Below, piece by piece: positions 33,750-42,648 of a stretch of 64,000 nt of DNA. The stretch is from Nostoc sp. LEGE 12450 (GTDB lineage Bacteria > Cyanobacteriota > Cyanobacteriia > Cyanobacteriales > Nostocaceae): positions 1 through 64,000 of the forward strand of contig NZ_JADEXU010000019.1 of NCBI RefSeq assembly GCF_015206895.1, read 5' to 3'. Both the position numbers and the translations under genes were made by a program. How positions within the stretch are numbered: the stretch's first letter is position 1; every line of letters starts with the position of its first letter. The notes under the pieces are model-generated. The model did no database searches. It saw only the letters and a program-made list of their open reading frames with translations, and was not told the DNA's origin.

Positions 33750-35417
33750 TCAAAAGGGCGTAATTGCTTTTAAATACAAGGTTTTTTTTAACTGTGGATG
33801 CTCAAAATGAAGTTCTCTAGCGTGTAGATGTAAGCGACTGGTAACTGCATCGCATCCATAAAGGCGATCGCCCAAAATAGTTATCCCAAGTCCTCGTACA
33901 TCAGCTGCATGAACCCTCAATTGATGGGTGCGTCCTGTTAGCGGCGTAAATTCTAAGCGGGTGTAATCTTGTTCTCTCGATATTACTTGGAATTGTGTCA
34001 AGCTGGGTTTACCGTTTTGCCAATCAACTTTTTGATAAGGGCGATTTTCAGGATCTCCCCATAATGGCAAGTCAATTACACCTTGTTCAGCGATCGCAAC
34101 ACCTGAAAGTATGGCTTCATAAACCTTGTGAACTTGACGTTGCTGAAACTGCTGGCTAAGTTGCCGATGAGTTTGGCGATCGCGTGCTAACAACAAAATC
34201 CCAGAAGTTTCCTGATCTAGGCGATGCACAGATGCAAGCGCCATGCCATCTGGTAACAGATGACGTAAGCGGCTCAAAACACTATCTTGGCGATCGCGAT
34301 AACGTCCAGGTACGGAAAGTAACCCAGCAGGTTTGTTTACCGCAATTAACCATTCGTCTTCATAAATAATCGGTAAAGTGACATCTCCCCCTTCCCTTGC
34401 AGGGAAGGGGGCTGGGGGGTTAGGTTTCAAACCAGATAGCAAAAACCCCATCAATGGCTGACATCGTTCGATACACGCTCCATAAAATTCTCCCGGAATT
34501 TTATCCTGATTTACTGAAGACGCACCCCACCAAAACTCTGCCATTGCCAGTGGTTTTAAATTATGTGTTGCCGCATAATGCAGTAATTTTGGGGCACAAC
34601 AATCACCTGTGCCAGTAGGCGAACCTCCTGGTATCAATTGCTGTAATGATAGCGATCGCCCGGAAAAATTAGTCAGGCTGTAGCTAGCGTGCATCTGAGC
34701 TTGTAATTGACGGGATAGGGCTTTACGCTGTTGTTTCAATTCACTGATTCGCGCATCCGTTGCTGCAATTAACTGCTGGAGAGGCTGTAATACTTCATTT
34801 TGCTGGCGTTTAAGTTGTCGTCGCTCAATTCCTTGCTGACGACTTTCTTCGTCGAGTTGTTCAAGGGCGATCGCGAGTGCTTCTGGAGGGAGTGTATTGC
34901 AGATTTGTTGACGTTTTTCCTGTCGTTGGTGTTTGCAATGACGATGGCGATCGCTCATTTCTTGCAACTGTCGCTCAAATTCATCAGATAGGGTTTCATA
35001 CTGCTGACGTTCGGTTAGTTGCTTCAAGGTAAGGATTTCCTGTTTAATCGCGTCCAACTCAGCTAAAGTGCGGGCTTCCTCTAAAGCAACTTCGTCCCGT
35101 CCTGGAATTGGTGGAACCCAACCTGTAACCAAACTACAACCATTCAAAAGACCGGAAAAGGCTTTCAATACCCGTTGTTCGCCATTAGGCAGTTCAACCA
35201 ACAGTATTCCATACATCTTACCTTCACGAGAATAACAGTCATTCTTTGCAAGTTGTTGCATTAGTCCGTGAGCGATCGCTTCGGACATTGAGGTGCGGGG
35301 TAATCTTAAGCGCTCGCCACTTTGGAGACAACGCCCTTCGTACCAATAACTCGGAGATAAATCTCTGACAGCAAAATCGGAGTCGATGAAATCTGAAAGT
35401 GCGTGCAGAACTACCAT
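33750..35417 (-). CDS. RluA-family pseudouridine synthase with long N-terminal extension
   Basis: Large RluA-type enzyme that isomerises uridine in RNA. The C-terminal 210 residues hold the catalytic domain: IIYEDEWLIAVNKPAGLLSVPG, the catalytic Asp in HRLDQETSG (codon at 34215-34217), and LTGRTHQLRVH. The N-terminal 320 residues are an extension with a Gln/Arg-rich coiled coil (about 34700-35080) and no named domain; such extended forms occur in cyanobacteria and some proteobacteria. Between the parts, SGLKPNPPAPFPAREGGDVT is encoded by a dispersed repeat (34385-34426) inserted in frame. Start at Met10 of the open frame is preferred; 35444 is an alternative. Confidence 0.82.
   Translation of the reverse strand: MVVLHALSDFIDSDFAVRDLSPSYWYEGRCLQSGERLRLPRTSMSEAIAHGLMQQLAKNDCYSREGKMYGILLVELPNGEQRVLKAFSGLLNGCSLVTGWVPPIPGRDEVALEEARTLAELDAIKQEILTLKQLTERQQYETLSDEFERQLQEMSDRHRHCKHQRQEKRQQICNTLPPEALAIALEQLDEESRQQGIERRQLKRQQNEVLQPLQQLIAATDARISELKQQRKALSRQLQAQMHASYSLTNFSGRSLSLQQLIPGGSPTGTGDCCAPKLLHYAATHNLKPLAMAEFWWGASSVNQDKIPGEFYGACIERCQPLMGFLLSGLKPNPPAPFPAREGGDVTLPIIYEDEWLIAVNKPAGLLSVPGRYRDRQDSVLSRLRHLLPDGMALASVHRLDQETSGILLLARDRQTHRQLSQQFQQRQVHKVYEAILSGVAIAEQGVIDLPLWGDPENRPYQKVDWQNGKPSLTQFQVISREQDYTRLEFTPLTGRTHQLRVHAADVRGLGITILGDRLYGCDAVTSRLHLHARELHFEHPQLKKTLYLKAITPF
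34385..34426. repeat. Dispersed repeat in frame in pseudouridine synthase
   Basis: CCCCCTTCCCTTGCAGGGAA followed by GGGGGCTGGGGGGTTAGGT. A near-identical unit lies inside cobG at 63117-63150. Encodes NPPAPFPAREGG on the minus strand. Confidence 0.75.
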
Positions 35418-35596
35418 ACAAAGTATGATTGCAAATTTAGCCAATCCTAATATTTTAAATTATTGCTTTCACTAAAATGTATTACGAGTCGTGATGCGTA
35501 AAGAGTAAGTGCGATCGCCCTAATTTGTAGTATTTATTAGTTGTTATTCAGTAACATCTATTTGAGCGATCGCAGCTAGAAATTCAACCTTGAATG

Positions 35597-35736
35597 CAAT
35601 ACAGTTCAGTTAAGCATTTCTTTCTTCTCTTTCTTTTCTACGAGACCCTACGCGTAGCTTGCTTCCCTGTAAGGGTAGGCGGTTCGTTAAAAAAATAACT
35701 TTGACAAAAAGTTTTAAGCTTAACTGAACCGTATTG
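35597..35736. repeat. MITE-like element, family 2 relative
   Basis: CAATACAGTTCAGTTAAGC on the left is the inverse of GCTTAACTGAACCGTATTG on the right, with one mismatch in 19. The interior holds a dispersed repeat (ACGCGTAGCTTGCTTCCCTG). A single end is found at 60799-60817, and the right flank of the 29637-29759 element (GAACCGTATTGAT) looks related. Confidence 0.75.
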
Positions 35737-35765
35737 ACCTTTAATGAACCAAATGACTCTAGATT

Positions 35766-37094
35766 TTAGCTATTAGGAATCGATGAATCGCCCTCCGGTG
35801 GATTATCTTGTGCTGGTGGAAGCGGTTGTTCAGATGAGTTATCTTCTATGGTTGTGGATTCTGGCTCTTCTGTCATACCATGCTGCTCTTGCCCTCTAAG
35901 CCCAAGATATGTTGCAGCACTGATTCCTTGTAGTGTCAAAAGTGTTTCATCAAAATCTGGCATTGCCAGATTTTTAATTACCTCCCAAACAAAGAATAAT
36001 CCAATTGCAACTGTCCAAATAAATGTTTGGAAGCGATGAAAGTTAACTCCATTAATATCCGATAATATATCATAGAAAAAACCTTCCGAAATGCGTTGAC
36101 TACCTTTTTTCTTTCTCTCATTACCCTGCCCATCAATTAAGGAAGTACCAAACGCAGTTATAGAATTGATTCCCAATAATATTAGTGATTGTTGAGTCAA
36201 AATATTAGTATAATCCCCTGTTATGCCATAGATAATCAGGTAAGAACCAAAAATTAGAAATGTCCAAAAAGCAAGTTGAGATATTGATAAACTGAACGGG
36301 TTTTTGTTTAGTTTTTTTCTACCAAGAAAAAATTGAGCAATTCTAGTTTTTCGATCTTCTTTTTCAAGTTCCGCCTTTTCTGGAATCAACAGTTCTTGGC
36401 CATCAATCACCTCTTTTTTAGAGTAAACCCCTTCTATTCCAGGGCTACGAAGAGTGCTTCGGCAATACCTAATGAATATTAATACAACAGACAGCACTAT
36501 AATCAGACACAACCAAAATCGCCAGGATAACAGAACTATTTTTAATTGAGGAGGTGATAGAGGATTGCTCACCGGAATCGCCAGTTTTCTGGGACACCCT
36601 ACCCCCGCTATTACGTTAATACTGTATCTATTTGCCTGGCCAAGAAGCGTATTCCATGCAGCTTGAGACGAGTCGGTACGTTCAAGCCGAAAAGCTAACC
36701 AATTATCATCAACAATTTTTTGTTGATCTTTACCCGGAACCATAACGATGACTGGTTCTCCGTGAATATCCTCTAGTTCATAACCATCAAGGTACAACAC
36801 TAATTGTCGAGGATCGAATGAATTGCTGCCATTAGCTGTTGTATTTTTGGTGGCTGCTGATAATCCTTCAACTCTTACCCTGATGCGATCGCCCATCTTA
36901 ACTAGATTACGACCATTGTCGGCAATAACTTGTTGAGTTTTCAGACCAGGAGGCACTGAACATATCTGAGGCGATGCAAAATTTACAGAAGGCCCATCTG
37001 AACTATTTTGAGCAATTGCTGCAAAGTTGATAGAAACAATCAACAGAAAGACCAACAGAAAAATAGCAGTAAATCTTTTAACATTTTTATACAT
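35766..37094 (-). CDS. Hypothetical exported/membrane protein with four TM helices
   Basis: 442 residues from Met7 (MYKNVKRFTAIFLLV...). Signal peptide (about 1-28), an extracytoplasmic beta-rich region with RIRVRVEGLSA and LDGYELEDIHGEPVIVMVPG, then TM helices: WRFWLCLIIVLSVVLIFI, AFWTFLIFGSYLIIYGI, a weaker LILLGINSITAFGTSLI, and FIWTVAIGLFFVWEVI. A charged cytoplasmic loop follows the first TM helix; the C-terminus is acidic and proline-rich. LQGISAATYLGLRGQE near the end may be a conserved motif. No family recognised. It is isolated, so context gives no role. Confidence 0.7.
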   Translation of the reverse strand: MYKNVKRFTAIFLLVFLLIVSINFAAIAQNSSDGPSVNFASPQICSVPPGLKTQQVIADNGRNLVKMGDRIRVRVEGLSAATKNTTANGSNSFDPRQLVLYLDGYELEDIHGEPVIVMVPGKDQQKIVDDNWLAFRLERTDSSQAAWNTLLGQANRYSINVIAGVGCPRKLAIPVSNPLSPPQLKIVLLSWRFWLCLIIVLSVVLIFIRYCRSTLRSPGIEGVYSKKEVIDGQELLIPEKAELEKEDRKTRIAQFFLGRKKLNKNPFSLSISQLAFWTFLIFGSYLIIYGITGDYTNILTQQSLILLGINSITAFGTSLIDGQGNERKKKGSQRISEGFFYDILSDINGVNFHRFQTFIWTVAIGLFFVWEVIKNLAMPDFDETLLTLQGISAATYLGLRGQEQHGMTEEPESTTIEDNSSEQPLPPAQDNPPEGDSSIPNS

Positions 37095-37365
37095 CGCTCG
37101 GTATTCCACCAACAGTGATTACTATGTCGGTAGTGTAACCATACTTGAGTCATTCCGTATATTAAAAAATTTGTCTGAAAAATAATACCTCTGCTAAAGA
37201 GAGGATCAAGAGAAAGGAACCGGCACTTTTGTCTTTTTGTGTGATTGTATGGCGGCAGTCACACATCATAAAAGGTATTTATTATTACTAGTGTGTAGAC
37301 AGCCTCTTTGGATTAAGGGGAAAAGGTTTGAATTTACCCCTTCCCCAAGCAATATGTTGCCAAAT

Positions 37366-37527
37366 TTAAACCGTCAATGTAAAACCCTTGAATGTCGCAT
37401 CCAGAATATTATTACCTAGAAGCTTAACTTGAATTCCTCCAATGAGTACCGCCATAACTGCCTCAGATACTTCGCGTTCTTCAACTTGATTGTCAGGCTG
37501 CAAGTCAACAATTGCGATCTTGGACAT
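37366..37527 (-). CDS. Possible small peptide precursor with double-glycine leader, 53 aa
   Basis: ATG at 37527. The first half resembles cyanobacterial leader peptides (MSKIAIVDLQPDNQ...VSEAVMAVLIGG), ending in Gly30-Gly31. The following 22 residues (IQVKLLGNNILDATFKGFTL plus TV) would be the core; it has no Cys. Known double-glycine leaders are cut by C39-protease ABC exporters, but no exporter or modification enzyme lies in the window. No Shine-Dalgarno sequence is visible. The rest of the 37113-37678 gap appears empty. Confidence 0.42.
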   Translation of the reverse strand: MSKIAIVDLQPDNQVEEREVSEAVMAVLIGGIQVKLLGNNILDATFKGFTLTV

Positions 37528-37678
37528 ATTTTTTTGCTTAATATTTTCTAAATTCCAGCAAAATTTTCATCTAATTAACTAACAAGCTCATCAACCAAAA
37601 GTTATAAGTCCAATGTTTCCAAGTTTTTTAAACAGACATTAGTGTTATTCAAATATAAAGCTAAGGAAGGTCAAAATT

Positions 37679-38704
37679 ATGGCTGGTACATGCGGACTCA
37701 CGCTAGGCAAATACGCACCTCTCCACAAAGGACATCAATTGGTGATTGAAACTGCTTTAGCAGAGATGGATGAAGTATTTGTGATGATTTATGAGTGTCC
37801 AGAGGTGACTGCTATTCCTTTAAGCATTCGAGCTAACTGGCTGCGGAAAATTTATCCCCAAATCCAGGTGATTGAAGCTTGGGATGGTCCAACTGAGGTT
37901 GGGGACACTCCTGAGATTAAGAAAATGCACGAAGATTACATCCTGAAACAACTGGAATCAAAAAAAATTACCCACTTTTACTGTAGTGAATTTTACGGTG
38001 AACACGTAAGCCAGGCACTAGGAGCAGTTAATCGACTTGTGGATTGCGATCGCAAAACTTTTCCAATTTCAGGAACGCAAGTCAGAACAGACACTTACGC
38101 AATGCGGGAGTATTTACATCCTGATGTATACCGCGATCTGATCGCTAACATTGTTTTTCTGGGCGCTCCTTCAACTGGTAAAACCACCATTGCATCACAA
38201 TTAGCTAAAGAGTACAACACTGTATGGATGCCGGAGTACGGGCGCGAGTATTGGGAAAAAAATCAAATCAACAGACGACTTTCGCTCTTGCAACTTGTGG
38301 AGATTGCCAAAGGGCATTTAGAACGTGAAGAAGCCTTATTATTGCAAGCAAACCAGTACTTATTTACAGATACTAATGCCTTGACAACCTATCAATTCTC
38401 GTTGTATTACCACAAAACTGTTGCCCCATTAGCAGAACTGGCTCATCAAGCCGTGTCGCGCTATGATTTGGTGTTTGTTTGCGATATAGATATACCTTAC
38501 GATGATACCTGGGATCGCTCTGGAGAAGCAAACCGCAGCATATTTCAAAAACAAATTGAGAGCGATTTAATTGTGAGAAAAATTCCATTTTTTCGCTTGT
38601 CTGGCAACCTCATGACACGTATTAGTATTGTTAAAAAAGTCTTGTCTTGTTACCAGAAGTATGCCAACTTAGGAGAGCTATTTTTCAATAAAATTATTTT
38701 ATAA
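37679..38704 (+). CDS. nadR: Bifunctional NMN adenylyltransferase / ribosylnicotinamide kinase (NadR-like)
   Basis: 341-residue NAD salvage enzyme. The N-terminal nucleotidyltransferase has GLTLGKYAPLHKGHQLVIETAL (HxGH motif) and ISGTQVRTD (the ISxTxxR motif). The C-terminal kinase domain begins with Walker A GAPSTGKTT (G162) and includes MPEYGREYW and DTNALTTYQFS. It lacks the N-terminal DNA-binding domain of enterobacterial NadR, so it is not expected to act as a repressor. PnuC follows 11 nt downstream, making a compact nicotinamide riboside/mononucleotide uptake and conversion unit. Confidence 0.92.
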   Translation: MAGTCGLTLGKYAPLHKGHQLVIETALAEMDEVFVMIYECPEVTAIPLSIRANWLRKIYPQIQVIEAWDGPTEVGDTPEIKKMHEDYILKQLESKKITHFYCSEFYGEHVSQALGAVNRLVDCDRKTFPISGTQVRTDTYAMREYLHPDVYRDLIANIVFLGAPSTGKTTIASQLAKEYNTVWMPEYGREYWEKNQINRRLSLLQLVEIAKGHLEREEALLLQANQYLFTDTNALTTYQFSLYYHKTVAPLAELAHQAVSRYDLVFVCDIDIPYDDTWDRSGEANRSIFQKQIESDLIVRKIPFFRLSGNLMTRISIVKKVLSCYQKYANLGELFFNKIIL

Positions 38705-38715
38705 AGTGCATCAAT

Positions 38716-39357
38716 ATGCTGGAATTTTGGAGCGTAAATACTATAGCATTCAATCTGATAGGATATCCCATGAGCTACATAGAACTCTTGGGAACTGTCT
38801 TTTATTTATGGTCAGCTTGGCTAATTTCTCAAAGGAAAATTCTGACTTGGCCTGTTGGGATAGTAAGTGTATTGCTATATATGGCACTTTTCTATCAAAT
38901 CCGTTTGTATTCGGATATGTTAGAACAAATCTACTATTTAGTTGTTAGTATATATGGCTGGTGGCGATGGAGTATACCTGATTCTGGTAAAGTTTTGCAG
39001 ATTCGATATAGTCCACCGCGTAAAATTGTTTTGATTGCGGCAATCACAGTAGCAATTTCGTTTGCGACAGGAGCTTTGATGAGTCAAATTCACCTGTTAC
39101 TCCCTGCAATATTTCTAGAAAAAGCTTCTTTTCCTTACTTAGATGCACTCACAACAATCATGAGTTTTACTGCTATGTCGCTCATGGTCCAAAAAAGGAT
39201 TGAAAGCTGGTATTACTGGATCATCGTTGATGTTATTGGTATTTGGTTGTACTACGTTAAAGAAGTTAAATTTATTGCTTTTTTGTATGTAATTTTGCTA
39301 TTAATCGCAATTAACGGTTCAATATCTTGGCTAAAGACAGCTAAAAGACAGGATTGA
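38716..39357 (+). CDS. pnuC: PnuC-family nicotinamide riboside transporter
   Basis: 213-residue membrane protein with about seven helices. It shows the PnuC signature SYIELLGTVFYLWSAWLISQRKILTWPVGIVSVLLYMALFYQIRLYSDMLEQIYYLVVSIYGWWRW and a later SWYYWIIVDVIGIWLYYVKEV. PnuC transporters move nicotinamide riboside by facilitated diffusion, trapped by NadR kinase inside. Its gene lies 11 nt after nadR in the same orientation, as expected for an operon. Confidence 0.93.
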   Translation: MLEFWSVNTIAFNLIGYPMSYIELLGTVFYLWSAWLISQRKILTWPVGIVSVLLYMALFYQIRLYSDMLEQIYYLVVSIYGWWRWSIPDSGKVLQIRYSPPRKIVLIAAITVAISFATGALMSQIHLLLPAIFLEKASFPYLDALTTIMSFTAMSLMVQKRIESWYYWIIVDVIGIWLYYVKEVKFIAFLYVILLLIAINGSISWLKTAKRQD

Positions 39358-39418
39358 AAACACCTATATATATTTTCTATTTCGTAGTGTCATGGCACAG
39401 TTAAAATAGTGCATTAGA

Positions 39419-39583
39419 TGTAGGTTGGGTTGAGCAACACGAAACCCAATATTGATCTGATCGGTTAAGGCAAGAGACACGATTCATCGTCGTCTCTACA
39501 AAATACTGATTATTGTAGAGACGGCGATTTATCGCGTCTTTGTAATTTAGAATTTTCATCAAAAAACCTCAACCCAACCTACA
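39419..39583. repeat. MITE-like element with 16-bp TIRs and nested family 2 core
   Basis: TGTAGGTTGGGTTGAG (39419-39434) is perfectly inverted at 39568-39583. Between them, from about 39461, lies a close copy of the interior of the 29637-29759 element (CGGTTAAGGCAAGAGAC, ACTGATTATTGTA, GACGGCGATTTATCGCGTC, TCATCAAAAAACC). The arrangement suggests either nesting or a composite family. Confidence 0.8.
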
Positions 39584-39630
39584 AATTTTTTGCAACAATT
39601 TAGCCTCGCTATGCCACTACAAAAGTATTT

Positions 39631-40470
39631 TTAAAGAGTGTTAATTCTTTGCAAACCAGTGTAAATATTGAATCGTTCTCCCCGCAGAAATCCAATTAAG
39701 GTAATCCCAAATTCCTTGGCTACAGATACCGCCAAACTACTGGGAGCAGAAACAGAACAAACAATGGGAACTCCAGCAGTTGTAGACTTTTGCAAAATCT
39801 CAAAACTAGAGCGTCCGCTTACTAGGACAATACAATTATTTAAAGGCAATTCGTCACTGAGAAAAGCTGTACCAATCAATTTATCCAAAGCATTGTGTCG
39901 TCCAACATCCTCCCACAGGTTTAACAAATTACCTTGAGTATCGAAGATAGCCGCAGCGTGCAAACCTCCTGTAGCTGTGAAGATACCTTGAGCAGCCCGG
40001 AGCTTATCAGGTAGGCTGTATACGATCTCAGGTGTTACTGTCGGGCCAGAAGGAATCACTGGACATCCCCGCAGACGCAAAGCCTCAAGACTAGCTTTAC
40101 CACACACCCCACAGGCGCTACTAGTATAAAAATGACGCTCCAAAGGCTGTAAATCTGGAATCAACCCATCCCGCAATTCTACATTTACAATATTATGTCG
40201 TTGCTCACCATCTACTAATTCATCAACGCAGTAGCTTATACGTCGGATATCTTCTCTGCGGCTAACGACTCCTTCACTGTAGAGGAAACCAGCTGCTAGT
40301 TCAAAATCTGCCCCTGGTGTCCGCATTGTTACAGCTACCGTCTTCTGGAAAGGAACAAGACGAATTTCTAAAGGCTCCTCAGTAGTGAGATGATCTAAAC
40401 GAGGCCGTACTTGACCTTTTTCCACTACCCAAACAGTGGCTTTGGTTTTGCTTTTAGTTGGTATTGTCAT
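39631..40470 (-). CDS. fdhD: Formate dehydrogenase accessory sulfurtransferase FdhD
   Basis: 279-residue sulfurtransferase that passes sulfur from IscS to the molybdenum cofactor so that formate dehydrogenase becomes active. The catalytic CxxC is C120-G-V-C123 (SSACGVCGKASLEAL). Other family segments seen are AVTMRTPGADFELAAGFLYSEGV, GGLHAAAIFDTQGNLLNLWEDVGRHNALDKLIG and VSGRSSFEILQKS. No formate dehydrogenase gene is adjacent; it either serves a molybdo-enzyme encoded elsewhere or has another client. Confidence 0.93.
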   Translation of the reverse strand: MTIPTKSKTKATVWVVEKGQVRPRLDHLTTEEPLEIRLVPFQKTVAVTMRTPGADFELAAGFLYSEGVVSRREDIRRISYCVDELVDGEQRHNIVNVELRDGLIPDLQPLERHFYTSSACGVCGKASLEALRLRGCPVIPSGPTVTPEIVYSLPDKLRAAQGIFTATGGLHAAAIFDTQGNLLNLWEDVGRHNALDKLIGTAFLSDELPLNNCIVLVSGRSSFEILQKSTTAGVPIVCSVSAPSSLAVSVAKEFGITLIGFLRGERFNIYTGLQRINTL

Positions 40471-40615
40471 ATTTATGTAAGAGTTAGTAAATCGAAATTT
40501 TGATACTAATCTGGCAATAGAGTCATGCTATTTGTATATCAGATGTCTCTTTGATACTCACCAACTACTTTGTGCAGTCGATTTAAATCGGGTAGGTTTC
40601 TATTTAGGAAGTAAA

Positions 40616-41797
40616 ATGAACCTAATATTTTTGGCTTTCAGAAAAATTTTATTTGCAATAGTCTTTGTGATTTCCCTTAGTTTTGCAGGATATCTAGTGA
40701 GTAATAACATTAGTCAAAGGGTAATTGAAAAATCTTTTGCTAAACAAGTCATATCTACCTCCACCGTTGGAAAAAGTTCTCAGCTACAGACACTTTTAAA
40801 TGAGATAGTTGCAGAAGAAAAAATCCCCGGTGCCGTAATGTATATTTCTACACCTCAAGGTTCTTGGATAGGAGCATCTGGTGTCAATGACTTGTCAACT
40901 AAAACTCGGATGAAACCCACAGATGGCTTTTCCATTGCCAGTATGAGTAAAACTTTTATGGCGGTGGTTGTGCTGAAATTAGTGGAGCAAAGGAAAATCG
41001 AATTAGATCGTGCGATCGCAACCTACTTACCAAGAGACATCACTCCTCATATTGTCAACAGCGACAAAATTACAGTTCGTCAACTACTCAACCATACCAG
41101 TGGTGTTGCTGAATACCTGAATACAAAAGAGTTTATTCAAGCTACTGCCAAAAGAAGCCGCTCACAGCCTTGGACAGCCAGAGAAGCTATTCAGTATATG
41201 TACCAAGAACAACCGCAGGCAAATCCTGGAGAAAAATTTATTTATACTGATTGCAACTACATTCTTTTGGAACTGATCGTTGAAAATATAACTAGGGAAA
41301 CTCTCGCACAAGCAATCCGCAGTCAGATTTTAAAACCATTAGGATTAAAACACACCTTCACGGAACTGCGCGAACCAACAATTGGAGAAGTAGCTACAGG
41401 TTATAGCGATCGCAATAAGGATGGTAAGCTAGATAGCTACGCCGAAGTCAATGATGGTAACGGTTTAGGAGATGGTGGATTGGTTTCAACAGCAGAGGAT
41501 TTAGCCAAGTTTGCTAAAGCGTTATTTGTCAAAAAAAGCTTACTTTCCTCGAAGATGATGAAAGAAATGCTGAAATTTAAAGATAATGGCAAAAGTTATA
41601 GTTATGGGTTAGGTATAGAACGCTTCTCATCTCCTCTGGAAACAGCAATTGGCCATAGTGGTATAGCTTATGGCTTCACAACATTGCTGGCATATCTCCC
41701 CAATCAAAATACCACTATAGTAGTGCTGCTAAACGATCAGGGTGTTGATATTAAATCAATAGCTAGGACAGGTTTAGAAGTTATTAGTAATAAATAA
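40616..41797 (+). CDS. Serine hydrolase, beta-lactamase/D-Ala-D-Ala carboxypeptidase family
   Basis: 393-residue exported or membrane-anchored serine hydrolase (class C beta-lactamase/PBP4-like fold). N-terminal hydrophobic segment ILFAIVFVISLSFAGYLV (about 11-28). Catalytic SxxK is S109-M-S-K112; the second motif reads YTDCNY where lactamases have Y-x-N; HSG occurs in GHSGIAYGF. These features fit a D-aminopeptidase or carboxypeptidase-like esterase rather than a true lactamase. The ATG at 40616 with AGGAAG upstream is chosen over the open frame from 40532. A MITE-like element begins directly after the stop. Confidence 0.85.
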   Translation: MNLIFLAFRKILFAIVFVISLSFAGYLVSNNISQRVIEKSFAKQVISTSTVGKSSQLQTLLNEIVAEEKIPGAVMYISTPQGSWIGASGVNDLSTKTRMKPTDGFSIASMSKTFMAVVVLKLVEQRKIELDRAIATYLPRDITPHIVNSDKITVRQLLNHTSGVAEYLNTKEFIQATAKRSRSQPWTAREAIQYMYQEQPQANPGEKFIYTDCNYILLELIVENITRETLAQAIRSQILKPLGLKHTFTELREPTIGEVATGYSDRNKDGKLDSYAEVNDGNGLGDGGLVSTAEDLAKFAKALFVKKSLLSSKMMKEMLKFKDNGKSYSYGLGIERFSSPLETAIGHSGIAYGFTTLLAYLPNQNTTIVVLLNDQGVDIKSIARTGLEVISNK

Positions 41798-41920
41798 TAA
41801 GTAAGTTTGTACAATAAAATCAAACTATGTAATATTAATGAACTAGGCTAAAATCCTTATGTCTATTGCCTATTCCCTATTGCCTTATCCCAACGACAAT
41901 TATTTACGCTCACTTACTTA
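41798..41920 (-). repeat. MITE-like element, family 1 copy B
   Basis: 123 nt, bounded by TAAGTAAGT and ACTTACTTA. Its reverse complement matches copy A (26494-26615) over almost its full length, including GGGATAAGGCAATAGG, GGATTTTAGCCTAGTTCAT and ACATAGTTTGATTTTATTGTAC. It starts at the base right after the TAA of the serine hydrolase gene. Confidence 0.78.
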
Positions 41921-42151
41921 ATGGGGCTGATCATTAAGAGAGTGAAAAATTGCCTTTTGTTTCTTCTCTGGCTCTTGACAATACCAAAACTACTATCCAG
42001 CAGACGGGGGTCAGGGGGAGCATCTCAATGAGTGTAAAAACACGTCTGTCCTAGCGAATGGAATAGAGCCTCCGGCACGCTGACGCGTAGCTTGCTTCTT
42101 TGCAGGAGTACGCGGCTATATAGACAATAAAATTGCTGATTACCAATAGCA

Positions 42152-42343
42152 TCAGTATTCATAATTATTGGTAAGCAAGTATGGTAATTTAATAATGACT
42201 TCCGTTTTTCTATTTAATTGCGAAATAACTTGAATACTTCCTTGATGATTTTGGATAATCTGATAGCAAACAGTTAAACCTAAGCCTATATCTTTACCAA
42301 CAGATTTAGTAGTGAAAAAGGGTGATGAAAAAGAGCGGGAAGG
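42152..42343 (-). pseudogene. Histidine kinase C-terminal remnant
   Basis: Minus-strand translation reads SPFFTTKSVGKDIGLGLTVC, then YQIIQNHQGSIQVISQLNRK and EVIIKLPYLLTNNYEY-stop. This is the G1/F/G2-box end of an HATPase domain (normally FEPFFTTKxxGxGTGLGL). Nothing upstream continues the domain. It is a decayed fragment in the 41921-42648 gap; no parent kinase gene lies next to it, and the window's intact kinase (16120-18321) differs in this part. Confidence 0.7.
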
Positions 42344-42648
42344 GGAACCACATATTTAAAAACAGGGGTTTCAAGACATAGACCTTGCTAAGTTATCGCA
42401 CTACGTTTCTCAAAAATCTTCTTTTCTGTTGTTTCAAGAAAGTCGGTACACTTTTTTGAAGAAAGCCTGATTAGTTTACAGGCTTTTTCCAAGACAAATA
42501 TGGGCTATTGGAGTGATGAGTTGGTGGCAAATCTGGCGTGAAGATTCGGTCTATCAGTTCCTTTTGTTAGAAAAGTTGCTGCTGAGGGAAAACTTAAAAT
42601 AATATTCTAATTTATCGAGTTTTTTGTCAGTTAGTAACCTCAATCAGC

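Noticed and set aside
40616-41797. Calling the serine hydrolase a beta-lactamase resistance gene
   Set aside because: The second motif reads YTD and the context is not a resistance locus; carboxypeptidase or esterase function is at least as likely.
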